Assembly (NCBI GenBank): GCA_037951105.1
Contig: JBAMJV010004356.1
Span: 131,001 to 195,000 of the forward strand
DNA length: 64,000 nt
Direction: 5' to 3'
DNA from: Echinarachnius parma
Lineage: Eukaryota > Echinodermata > Echinoidea > Clypeasteroida > Echinarachniidae
Position 1 is the first letter of the stretch; each line of letters opens with the position of its first letter. This document shows, piece after piece, positions 54,721 to 64,000 of this stretch. Position numbers and translations under genes: made by a program. The notes beneath the pieces were generated by a model. The model made no database searches. It was given only the letters and a program-made list of their open reading frames with translations, and was not told the DNA's origin.

Positions 54721-55276
54721 TCGTTTCTGAGAATATAATTGTTAAGTGGCACATGACGCGATTGCCTCCTCCCTTAAGAAGCTTAATACTCGCACTTAGA
54801 TATCCTGGGGAATTTTGAGAAATTTACCAAAACCTACTTAATATGAAAACACACATGTAATTTGAGCCAGACTGACATAAGTAGTGGCCAAGCACCACTC
54901 CGCGAAGCCGTGTGTGCGCGCATAGAAACCTGTATAATGTTTGCGATGTGAGTCTCTGACAGTGCGTATAAACATGTGTGATAGACTCACCGAATAGTTT
55001 CCCGTGGTCGGGATTTAGAGCGCAATATGGATTTAGACGCCACAGATATTTTAAGATAGTAGATTGCACCCACAAGTCTAGTAGAGTAAGGTACGCTTTT
55101 TCACTTGGAAGAGAGCTCCATGAAAAAGTATTTTAAAACAGTGAAACAAACGTGAAACAAACTTATTACGAGAAAAGTTAATTTTTAATGTGAACTAAAT
55201 AGGGTACAAAAGTTATATAACAAATATTGTATATGTGTCTGTTGAATTGTGTTGCCATTTGTTTAAGCACTTCATC
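54721..55276. other. segmental-repeat relic, no gene
   Basis: GATTGCCTCCTCCCTTAAGAAGCTTA near 54761 (shown in full only in part here) corresponds to CGGCTCCTCCGTCTAAGAAG at 58114 and CGACTCCTCCCTCTTAGATG at 59800, so this is a third, more diverged copy of that unit. Confidence 0.5.
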
Positions 55277-55671
55277 TTAAAGAGATCTTGTAACTTTGTT
55301 GACAAGTGCAAAAAGTGATTTGTGATTAATATAATGTTTATTGGTGTGATCTGATATGTCCACATACTTTTTGGACATATCATGTGTGAAAATGTAACGT
55401 TAATTTGATATTTTTTGGCCGAGAAATGAGCAAAAAATGCAAAGTGATATCCACTAATTATTTGCACTTACTTTGTACACGGCTTAAATTATCCCGTAGA
55501 CATCTGAACACTTCAATCGTAAATATCTTTGGAACGAAATGGAAATTTGAAAAACCGAAACCTGTCCCGCGATTTTATTGTTAATAAGAATATGACAAGA
55601 TATGAGAGAACCACTAGAGTTCAAAGTAAGTTTTGAGGATTTGGAAAATGTTACTATTAAAGTCCCTTTAT
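55277..55671 (+). mobile_element. family C MITE, copy 10
   Basis: TTAAAGAGATCTTGTAACTT to TACTATTAAAGTCCCTTTA. A five-base insertion, ATTAA, lies in the right end. Confidence 0.92.
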
Positions 55672-56538
55672 TACGACACATACTGCGGCACCGCCCTAGT
55701 TATCTATCACGTATAATGAATATTTGCAATTAAGTAAGATTAAATTGTGTCCATTAGCTGCTATGGGAATTTCCCAAAGCAACGATACGTAATAGCACGC
55801 ATTATGTTCAAGTGGTAAAAAAACACCTCAGATCGTCCTGTTTGGCACGAATGTTTGATCAAATGATACATCGGATTCCGGTCATGTTCATTTATCAAGC
55901 AGACGTTCCAATATAAACCGAACACAAAAAGTAACTACCCCCAAAACAATTGCTCATAATTTCATAACCGATAATTGTTCCAAGTTGTCATCTTACCACA
56001 ATATTTATGCAGTTGTACATTTTGTGTGAAAATCAGAGATATCCATCACTTCATGGCTGAATGAGCACAGATTAAAAAACCGGCGCATGCCGGCACATTG
56101 TTGTGAAACAGCACATGTTTTAATGCATTGATTATGGTTTGTGAAACAATGCTCTTGAATATTCCATCCATTTGGATTTTGTTATGGCACATGTGGTTAA
56201 ATGCATTAATTGCAATTGGAAAACAGTGCAATTTGAAATTTTCCAATACTCGATGAACTGCAATAAAAAAAATGTACTTTTGCGATTTTTTTAATATGAC
56301 AATTTTATCTTGTATGAGTGCTTACTAAGCCATGGATTAATATTTACCACTTATTTTTACACATTGTATTCCTAACTACCGTATTAATATTTTGGCAAGA
56401 CGACATTTTGAAACGATTATTGGTTATGAAATTATGAGTAGTTTAGGGGGTAGTTACTTAATTATTGTGTCATCATTCTTATCAGCGATTAGACACATTA
56501 TGTTGTACTAAACGCTATATAAAATAATGGTATATCAT
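55672..56538. other. no certain gene; 84-bp repeat at 56046-56246
   Basis: GGGAATTTCCCAAAG at 55767 also occurs at 54054, part of the local segmental duplication. At 56046-56246 two diverged units about 84 bp apart share GGCACAT, TTTAATGCATTGATT and GTGAAACA(A)TG. The minus-strand frame stays open through both units (unit texts FKSIVSQTIINALKH and FKLHCFPIAINAFNH). Confidence 0.5.
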
Positions 56539-57314
56539 ATATGGGCCATTCTTTGAAAAGTGAAACTTTTTCGGAAAAATTGAAGTTTTATTTTTCTGTA
56601 GTTTTGTTCCATTTTTGGAATGATCCATGTGTAAAGTTTCATGAAATACATGATTTGAAGTTTAAAATGAAACTTTTTTACTCATTTGCATAAATTTACA
56701 TATTTCAATATTTTTCTAATAATCATAATTCAGAAAATAATCAAGATATCAAAAGGAAAATTAGCAAGCTCATTCTTCTCACTTTCCTGTACAGGTTGAT
56801 ACCAACTTTGTAAAAATTCAACCTTTCATTCTTTTCTAAACCCGATATTATAAAATTCCCATTTTTCCATTCATATTGTACATGTCACACACGTGACCAC
56901 CCCAAAATGTCACACACGTGACCAGACGTTGCCACATAATTAAGTACTATAAAAAACAACGGTTTGATATAATTCTCATTCATTGCTATTGTTGTACTTA
57001 CAAATGTATAGTACTTCTCTGGTAATAAGATGAACATTATAGCTATTCATATTTTAAAGAATTTTCCAAATGAAATTTAGTTATGAAAAAAGCGCTCCGT
57101 GCGAAGTCACACACGTGACCCATGCCATTTGACCTCTGACATTGAGTTACGTAATCCTTATAAAATCTTTTGTGTTAAGTTTGAAAGACTACAACATATT
57201 CAAGTCACATATGAAGTAAAAATCATTATAGTCTCATACTTACTGAAATATAAGCATCCCATTTCAAAATTTGTCATGTTTTGGGTCACACACGTGACCA
57301 AGAATGGCCCATAT
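56539..57314. mobile_element. TIR element with repeated CACACGTGAC motifs
   Basis: ATATGGGCCATTCTT (56539-56553) and AAGAATGGCCCATAT (57300-57314) are perfect 15-bp inverted ends, 776 bp apart. The interior has GTCACACACGTGACC at four places (about 56885, 56909, 57106 and 57284); each is close to a palindrome (E-box CACGTG). Non-coding: the frame at 57099-57344 spans the right terminus. Superfamily unknown. Confidence 0.8.
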
Positions 57315-57539
57315 GGCGAATCTTTCTATAAAGAACTTAATTAACCAATCGGAGATATCTTTTCGAAGATAAGATCTTTATTAAGTGTTCTCCGTTCAAT
57401 ATACCATTCAGATTTTAGGGGAGCTCCAAATGAATACATAAGTAAAGTCTGACAAGAAAAACAATTTAATCTGAAAACTGAAATTGATTTTTTTATATTT
57501 GTCATGTGCAATTGCAAATAACAAGATTAAATAATGTTA

Positions 57540-58360
57540 TGTTGTTGATTGTGCATGTTGTAATAACAACAAAACATCGGATTTAGTTTGTGTTTAGTTA
57601 TTATTTAGCAATAAAAATACCAAATTGCGTCAAACAATAGGTTTTTTAAGGCTTCTTAGTGCAAAACTACTATAAAGGCATCTAGTAACGTTGTCGACAT
57701 GTAAAGAAAAATGGCAAATAGTTGACAAAATGTGTATGTTTGTGATATGATATATCCACTAAGTTATGGGTAAAAATATCACGTTAAATTGATGTTATTT
57801 TTCTTAATAATGAGAGAAAATGCAAAGTGATATTCGCAGTCTTATTGCAGACTTTGTACACAGTTATAACCTTCCAGTGGATAATTAAATATCCGAACGC
57901 TTGAATCGTAAATATATATCTTTACGAAAGGGAAATTCAAAGAAAAAAACAACTGTTCCGTACTTATATTGGTAATAATTATGAATACAACAAGGTATGC
58001 GAGAACCACTGGGTAAGTTCTGGGTAAGTTTTTATTGGGTTTAGCAATGTATTAGAGCCCTTGAATGTGTTTTATAGTTTTGTCATATCATACATGTTTT
58101 TAAATAGTACATAATGCGGCTCCTCCGTCTAAGAAGCTTATACTTATAATGAGAGGTCTATTAAAAACTTAGGGGTTTTGAAATATATAGGATACAACAA
58201 CCTAATAAATATGGCTACGCCATTGTATTTTAAGTGGTTATGGGTTACTTGAAAACATGTTATTTTTAAAACATGTATATTGCACCAACTAAATCAAATT
58301 TTCGCAAAAGATTGTAAAGATCTCTTAAGACTTTGAATGGACAATCGCCCATTATGGGGT
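57540..58360 (+). repeat. segmental duplication, copy 1
   Basis: Matches 59600-60050: GTGCATGTTGTAATAACAAC, ACCAAATTGCGTCAAACAAT, TGCAAAACTACT, AATGAGAGGTCTA and ATCAAATTTTCGCAAA. Diverged, with many small indels. A family C copy sits inside copy 1 only. Confidence 0.8.
57671..58063 (+). mobile_element. family C MITE, copy 11
   Basis: TATAAAGGCATCTAGTAACG to GTATTAGAGCCCTTGAATG. Both outer TTAA motifs have mutated. The matching position in the other duplicate (59748-59751) is an empty TTAA. Confidence 0.88.
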
Positions 58361-58467
58361 AAATAATACCACACATGATAATAATCATAATAACATCAAT
58401 TGTACTAATGGTCACCGTTAACCATATAATAAAGATAGAAAATTAAGACAATTTTGAATTTTCTAAA

Positions 58468-58538
58468 GTCTTTGTGGCTCGATGGTTGAGCACCGGTCTA
58501 GCAATCCGGAAGTGTCGGATTCGATTCCCGGCGAAGCC
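58468..58538 (+). tRNA. tRNA-Ala(AGC)-like, possibly a SINE head
   Basis: A cloverleaf can be drawn: acceptor GTCTTTG/CGAAGCC (6 of 7 pairs, one wobble), D-stem GCTC/GAGC, anticodon stem CCGG/CCGG around CTAGCAA (anticodon AGC) and T-loop TTCGATT. The T-stem has an A-C mismatch at its first pair and the Pol III boxes TGGCTCGATGG and GATTCGATTCC are good. A T-run follows (TGTTTTTC), suitable as a terminator. A second copy with the same 3' flank lies 278 bp on, so it may belong to a SINE and not be a functional tRNA gene. Confidence 0.45.
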
Positions 58539-58745
58539 TGTTTTTCTTTGCTCATTTTTAAAACATTTAAAATATTTTAGTCAGTTTCCTTTATGTTTGA
58601 ATCAATTATTAAAAAGCTCCATCACTGATCCCGCGCACTATCTTTAGAAAATTCAATTTAGTTATCCTTGGGTTAGTGCGGTTTATATAGCTTCTGACCA
58701 TTCTAGCAATGAAAAGGGTTTCGTTAGATCGTCCCCCATTCAAGG

Positions 58746-58820
58746 GTCTTTGTGGCTCGTTGGCTCGATGAGCACCGGTCTAGCAATCCGGAGGTGTCGG
58801 ATTCGATTCCCGGCGAAGCC
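58746..58820 (+). tRNA. second tRNA-Ala(AGC)-like copy
   Basis: Same as the copy at 58468 except for a 4-base-longer D-loop (GCTC GTTGGCTCGAT GAGC) and G for A in the variable region. It ends directly at TTTTTTC. Both copies are followed by TTCTTTGCT and, about 45 bp later, by AGTCAGTTTCCTTTATGTTT, so a unit of tRNA plus tail was duplicated. Confidence 0.45.
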
Positions 58821-59599
58821 TTTTTTCTTTGCTAATTAGTAATAATTTTAAATAGCTTTAGTCAGTTTCCTTTATGTTTGAGAAAAATGATTTCGACTAT
58901 ACGTTAGAGAGGAGAACATAGTTATAACTATGACGGAGGAATCATACAAAAGCAAAATAACAGTCGAAGAATGAGAATGGTTAAGAAACCATAGAAAATA
59001 TAATGGACAAGTTGAATAAAGATAACATAGAATGAAAACATAATGAAAGGATGACTATAATTATACTCAGTGAACAAAAACATAATAGAAAGATGAATAT
59101 ATTCAGTGAATGAGTGAATTAATGGAAGGTTTTTACCGATATACATAACTGGTATGTATGACCTGTGAGCAAGTTCAATAATTACACGAGTATACATGAT
59201 ACCAGATTTGAAAATGCAAATATATATATATAAATATATATAAGTGATGAATTAACAGAACAAAATAACAGAAGAACTAGACAAATTTCTATATCAAACC
59301 AAACCGAATGCATAAAATACGAATTCGGGTGCACATATACAACTTTGAATGCCTTAACGCAGACCATAGAATTGTCCACGCTAAATCTAATGCTCTTTCG
59401 TCAACTGTTTAAATTGGATACTCATTTTTAATTTTTGTTTGACAGGATTTTACGATTGAATGATCGAATCGTAAGTTTGTTTGCTGTTCTGACGAATTTA
59501 TTAAAATCCAGTATGTGACTGGTGTCAATGAATGTGACTCTCCCTTGAAAATGATGCAGTGTAAAAACATGCTTAATTGAAAATAACGAGCTTTAACCA
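58821..59599. other. no gene seen
   Basis: Very AT-rich. Short repeats GAAxAGATGAxTATA...TTCAGTGA occur near 59040-59115. The minus-strand hydrophobic frames at 58928-59379 are composition-driven. Confidence 0.5.
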
Positions 59600-60050
59600 T
59601 CTTGTGTTGTTGTTTGCGCATGTTGTAATATCAACAAAACATCGGATTTATTGTGTTTATAATTATATAGCTATTATTTAGCCATACAAATACCAAATTG
59701 CGTCAAACAATAGGTCATATGTTATGGTTTCATACTGCAAAACTACTTTAATATTTTTATTTTTGTCATATTCATAAATATTTTCAAATATTATATAATG
59801 CGACTCCTCCCTCTTAGATGATTATACTTCTAATGAGAGGTCTAACGACTTAGGGGATGTTGAGATATGTAGTATACAACAACGTAATCAATATCGCTAC
59901 AAACATTGTATGTCAAGTGGTTAATCGTTACTTGAAAAACATATTATGTTCAAAGCATGTATATAACCACAACAACATCAAATTTTCGCAAATGATCGTG
60001 AGGATCCCTAAAGGCTTTGAATGGAAAATGGCCCATTCTTAGCTCAATAC
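59600..60050 (+). repeat. segmental duplication, copy 2 (lacks family C)
   Basis: Counterpart of 57540-58360. At TGCAAAACTACTTTAATATT (59736-59755) the sequence runs straight through the point where copy 1 has a 393-bp C insertion. Confidence 0.8.
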
Positions 60051-60166
60051 TAATACTATTTATAGTTACAGTAATTATACTACCTATGATATCAATAATA
60101 TTAATAATAATAATTATATTGAATGAAAATAATACTGTTACGAATAATAATAATACTAATAAGGAT

Positions 60167-60463
60167 CAAGCGATCTAGTAGTACTGAAATATGCATAACT
60201 CATAAAGGGTTGAGAAAATGTGTATTTCAATGACTTGATATGTCCATGTCAACTCATTGAATCATTGCCTTAAATCTGTGCACAATTGAAATTATCCCCA
60301 ATATTAAACTAAATCATAAATATTTAAATAACTAAGACAATTTGAAAACCAAAATGGTTGTGTACTCTATTAACTATTCTTTAGAGGAAAACAAAACATA
60401 CATTTATAAAGAACCGCTAGAGATGCAACTGAGTTGGATCGCCACATATTATAGATCCCTTAA
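60167..60463 (+). mobile_element. family C relic
   Basis: GCGATCTAGTAGTACTGAAA, ATTTCAATGACTTGATATGT, AAACCAAAATGGTTGTG and ATAGATCCCTTAA follow the order of C landmarks, with many changes. The 3' TTAA is shared with the start of the next B copy. Confidence 0.6.
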
Positions 60464-60849
60464 AGAGAACCACCACCCAAAAATTATATTCCTATAAATT
60501 AAATGTAATAGTTTTAGTAGTCCATTCCACCAACAAGTTCAGAAAAATTGGTTTCCAGACAGATTGTATAATTTGAAAACACATCATAATACTACAGTAA
60601 TTATTCATGGGTCTGCAGACGAAGAGGAATCCAACGTCTAGAACGTACGTGTCTACCGTGCTTCTATTGTCTCCAAACGTATATAATTGGCGCACTCGCA
60701 AACGTTTGGAGCGTACGGAACCATCGGCCCTGAGTTTCGGTGATTTATTGAATTGTTTATGAATAACACAACCCTTTGCAAAGTGTATAAACAAAACAGT
60801 ACCAAAACATATAACCATGTGTTATTCTTTGCATGGTGGTCCCCTTTAT
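60460..60849 (+). mobile_element. family B MITE, copy 6 (full length)
   Basis: TTAAAGAGAACCACCACCCA to GCATGGTGGTCCCCTTTA. It abuts the C relic at a shared TTAA, showing that two TTAA-ended families can use the same site. Confidence 0.93.
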
Positions 60850-61803
60850 TTAAAAAAAAAACATTTTTACAATAGTTATAATTATCATATCCCCATAAGC
60901 GTGTATCAACATATAAAAAAATCAACTATGTGACAACAAAAATGAGACAGAATACAAACATTTGCTATGCCTTGTCTAATCTCTTTAACCTGTTCAAAGC
61001 TATGTTATTGTGCTTGTAACATGCATTCTCCATTGGCCCCAGCCCGAGTAATTGTCAGGACCAGTCCTGAGTGGGTTAATAGAAAACAAACACAATAAAT
61101 AACCCTTTTTTCCAGGGCGGTACAAATATTTAAAAAACGAAAAAAAAAACAATAACATAATAGAAACCTTACACAACTTGTTATTAAAACTTGTTTTCGA
61201 ATAAGTTTGGGTCCAATTTTTATGTCAATTGTTATTGTGAACTAACATACTTAGTGGTGACCTATTATAAGCAAAAGGTTAGCATAACGATCAAACTTAT
61301 TTAAATAACATCAATGTGCACAGAAATGTCACGCCGCGATAGAGAAAACACTTTTATACGGCTCTCGTGTGTAGAGATTCGTTGAGCGCATAAAAATAGT
61401 ATATAGAAAATGACAATATTAGAAAGCCATCCGTGACAAAATGATTAACAACAAACCAATTTACCCTAGAATTCTCTGTGTGATAAAATATTCCAACCGA
61501 AATACTACACTACAAACTATTTTTACCATGTTAAATGACGTTAAGTATAATTATTAAGAATATCAGATTATACAGAATACAGTAGTCACTGACTTCATTT
61601 ATAAGTCACTTTCAATAGAAAACCAATACCGATGTAAAACGATAAAATTATACAATGGCTTACTCATTTTATGATTGTATCCATTAAAGATATTATGTAA
61701 TAAACATCATTGGGAGATTATGAATTAGTCGTATAACACAAGGTGAAATATTTACATTTTAATCTACATGTAGGTAGCCAATTAGTGAACAAATAAAGTT
61801 GTA
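60850..61803. other. no gene seen
   Basis: AT-rich. No repeat or exon recognised. Confidence 0.5.
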
Positions 61804-62315
61804 TTAAAGGGGTAGTACAGTAGTAACCAAAACCTGAACAGTAACATTACAAACTATAGTTATAACTCCACCATGCTCGGAAGGTATCAAAAATGATAAA
61901 CCACTAATAAAAGGAGCAATTGAAACACAAGAGGGCGCCCTCTAAAAAAGCATTGGTTTCAACTATTTTTCATACAAAAGTATGCATGTGATGTTTTGTT
62001 GATATAATGATTAAATAGAGAGATCATCAACACCTATTTAAAAACCTCCTTTGAAAATTGGTTAAAAAAAGGTGTAAGCATTTTATTTTTATTTTATTTT
62101 TTATTTTTTTTAAATAAATCTTGGCCCCAGATTTATTCCGATCGGAAATATTTATTGATATTTCAGCCGTTTTTGAACCGATTTTGATCAAATAAAGTTG
62201 ATTCTGTTATTAAAATTGTATGCTCTTTCGAAATTGACACTCAGTTATTCATTATCTCACAACAACAAAAAGTTCGTGCAGCGCCCTCTATACCAAAACC
62301 TAACTACCTCTTCAA
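61804..62315 (+). mobile_element. family A MITE, copy 10
   Basis: TTAAAGGGGTAGTACAGTAG (20 bp of the usual head deleted) to CTAACTACCTCTTCAAG. It shares TTCCGATCGGAAATATTTAT (a local palindrome) where other copies have the CCGAT(C/T) site. Confidence 0.93.
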
Positions 62316-62449
62316 GCTACAGTTTCAAGTTTACTGTTTACAGCTGTTATCCTGACTGAGCTTCACTCATTTTCTATTAATTTATATTCTCAAGTGGTAA
62401 CCTATTTCTCATCAGAAAAATACTATCAAGGTCTGTTACGTGAATTACT

Positions 62450-62561
62450 TTAAAGGGAATCACATCCCAGTAAACATTGCTTCGATGGGTGATATTATTT
62501 CTATATTATTTCTATGGCAATTCATTCCACCATAAACTATAGAAAATGTCGTTTCCATCAA
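62450..62561 (+). mobile_element. family B MITE, 5' fragment
   Basis: TTAAAGGGAATCACATCCCA, then GCAATTCATTCCACCA and AATGTCGTTTCCATCA. It is broken by the mariner-like insertion. After 63157, TAATACACATGATGAC may be a short continuation, but the rest of B is not recognisable. Confidence 0.75.
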
Positions 62562-62563
62562 TA

Positions 62564-63155
62564 CAGGGTGGCCCAGAAAGGATGCAACACATACGATCGT
62601 TAATTTAATCAACACCATCGACCAAATGTCATTGTGTTTTGTTTGATTGGGTAGAACATTCTTTTTCCAACCAAATGATACCATGAGCATTGATTTTGGG
62701 CAAGGCGTTTGGATCTTAGGGCCATTTTTCTGAGGCAATGTCGTTTCCTAAATTTGCTACTTTTTCGTCTCCAGCGATCCTCGGAACACTGAGACATTCT
62801 CGCCCCACGGCCTGCCGTAGAATAAGCTGTACATAAGAATGGCTCACTTTGTCTTCCTTACAAAGGGAGAGCAGTCATGCGGTTCTTCTGTACAGCTAAT
62901 TATATGGCAGGCCGTGGAGCGAGAATGTCTCAGTGTTCAGAGGATCGCTGGAGACGAAAAAGTAGCAAATTTAGGAAACGACATTGCCTCAGAAATATGG
63001 CCCTAGGATCCAAACGCCTTACCCAAACTCAATGCTCATGGTATCATTTTGTTGGAAAAAGAATGTTCTACCCAATCAAAAAAAAAATGACATTTGGTCG
63101 ATGGTGTTGATGAATTTAACGACCGTAGGTGTTGCATCCTTTCTGGGCCACCCTG
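62564..63155. mobile_element. Tc1/mariner-like foldback element
   Basis: 592 bp with arms of about 270 bp. The ends are CAGGGTGGCCCAGAAAGG and its exact inverse, flanked by TA on both sides (62562-62563 and 63156-63157). CAGGGTGxCCCA with a TA target is characteristic of the mariner/IS630 group. The arms differ by a few substitutions. The frames 62460-62797 and 62877-63110 are two readings of the same arm; neither shows the DDE signature, so it is non-autonomous. Confidence 0.9.
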
Positions 63156-63157
63156 TA

Positions 63158-64000
63158 TAATACACATGATGACAAACCATACTACTGGCAACTGTTTATA
63201 ATGGGTTCAGAACTTAAAATTTCGTTTAGAACTTTAATCACCCGTTAGTGCAAAGGGAATTAGACTTAGGCTTGTAGGCTTATTGGACGGTTTGCAATCA
63301 GTAAAGGTTAATGTTAATGTTTAATCATAATTGTCTCGTACAACGTAATGTTTGGTTACTTCTTTCTGGAATTGATGAGGGAATAGACTACTATATACTT
63401 TAACCTGCCCACTACTACATTTTGCAATGAGTCATGCATCAATTTGTGAGGTTTCTTTAAATATGGAAACAATTGTCACAAGTGCTGTAATTTGCGCGTC
63501 AAATATAGAATATCATGAGCAATGTAAGTACCTAAGGGTGTGTATGATACAAATGAAGAAACAAGACGATTAAAACGGGAAAATCACTCTATTTGCTTGA
63601 TATTGGGGTCACATATGTAACCACAAATTTGACACATTTACGATGAACTAAGTCGTAAGGTTGTGCAACAGAAATAGGAGAGTTGCGTGGGCGAGATAAC
63701 GTTGGAATTGATGTATCACACGAGTAACAGCCGAGTGTTCTTTAGACCATTTCAAATTACATGGGAACACACAATTAAAACGAAACACATAATGTACCTG
63801 TGTATCGATATGGTTTTACCAAATTAGCAGAATTCCCCACGTTCCGATTTTACTTGCCGCCGTGCGCCATTATTGTATGACTATCAGCCAATCACATTGC
63901 GGGGAAACTTATCATGCTTATAGATCCATTTTAGAATACTAAATGACGCACATTTACAAGTGAGTAATTTACTTATTTGCAAACATTAGTCTCGTTTACA
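63158..64000. other. no gene seen
   Basis: Mostly unique AT-rich sequence. No open frame, tRNA or repeat could be supported up to the window edge. Confidence 0.55.

Noticed and set aside
58928-59379. Membrane-like proteins on the minus strand
   Set aside because: Hydrophobicity follows from AT-rich composition and short A-rich repeats.
62460-63110. Basic proteins on both strands resembling each other
   Set aside because: They are the two arms of the mariner-like foldback; no catalytic signature.

Overview
This window looks like intergenic DNA from an animal nuclear genome, most likely a marine invertebrate. The base composition is AT-rich and there is no prokaryotic gene organisation. The repeats include a tRNA-derived SINE, short inverted-repeat DNA transposons ending in TTAAAGGG, hAT-like and mariner-like elements, and a broken Crypton/KIAA1958-like recombinase fragment. 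The SINE and the Crypton-like fragment would fit a hemichordate, echinoderm, cephalochordate or lophotrochozoan, but the species cannot be named from the sequence. I find no intact cellular protein gene. Almost every open frame is short, low-complexity, or lies across a repeat.

Three dispersed MITE families carry most of the annotation; the labels are mine. Family A is about 540 bp, with ends resembling TTAAAGGGGTAGTTCAGTT and at least ten copies. Family B is about 410 bp, with ends resembling TTAAAGGGNACCACC and seven copies. Family C is about 390 bp, with one end TTAAAGGGATCTAGTAAC, the other AATGTTACTAAGTCCCTTTAA, and twelve full or partial copies. A diverged duplicate at 59.7 kb lacks the C insertion present at 57.7 kb and shows a plain TTAA there, so family C targets TTAA. 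Smaller families are D (palindromic, TGGTGCCGTC ends), E (GGGCCCCGTTGCAG ends) and an IR family at 1.7-2.4 kb and 35 kb.

Layout. 0-9 kb: foldback repeats, the Crypton-like fragment between two hairpins, a 195-bp tandem duplication, B, E and a poly-C-rich hAT-like MITE. 9-20 kb: hairpins, a tRNA-like sequence, C, and a 1.2-kb palindrome with minisatellite arms inserted in an A copy; then a CACAGTGTG palindrome, A, D and B. 20-29 kb: A, D, C and small hairpins. 29-31 kb: a minisatellite and a 1.08-kb hAT-type element with a perfect 8-bp target duplication. 32.4-35.3 kb: a cluster of tandem and inverted duplications. 36-46 kb: more MITEs, including a C copy nested in an A copy, a LINE-like 3' tail and a degenerate tandem array. 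46-52 kb: a SINE, a trinucleotide microsatellite, and a nested structure in which a TA-flanked 1.4-kb palindrome sits in a C copy and is itself interrupted by a 1.3-kb element with a 9-bp target duplication. 52-64 kb: C copies, a segmental duplication, two tRNA-Ala-like sequences, an element with repeated CACACGTGAC motifs, A, and a mariner-like foldback inserted in B.

The genomic interest lies in the layered transposon history and the density of very long palindromes, not in a gene pathway.
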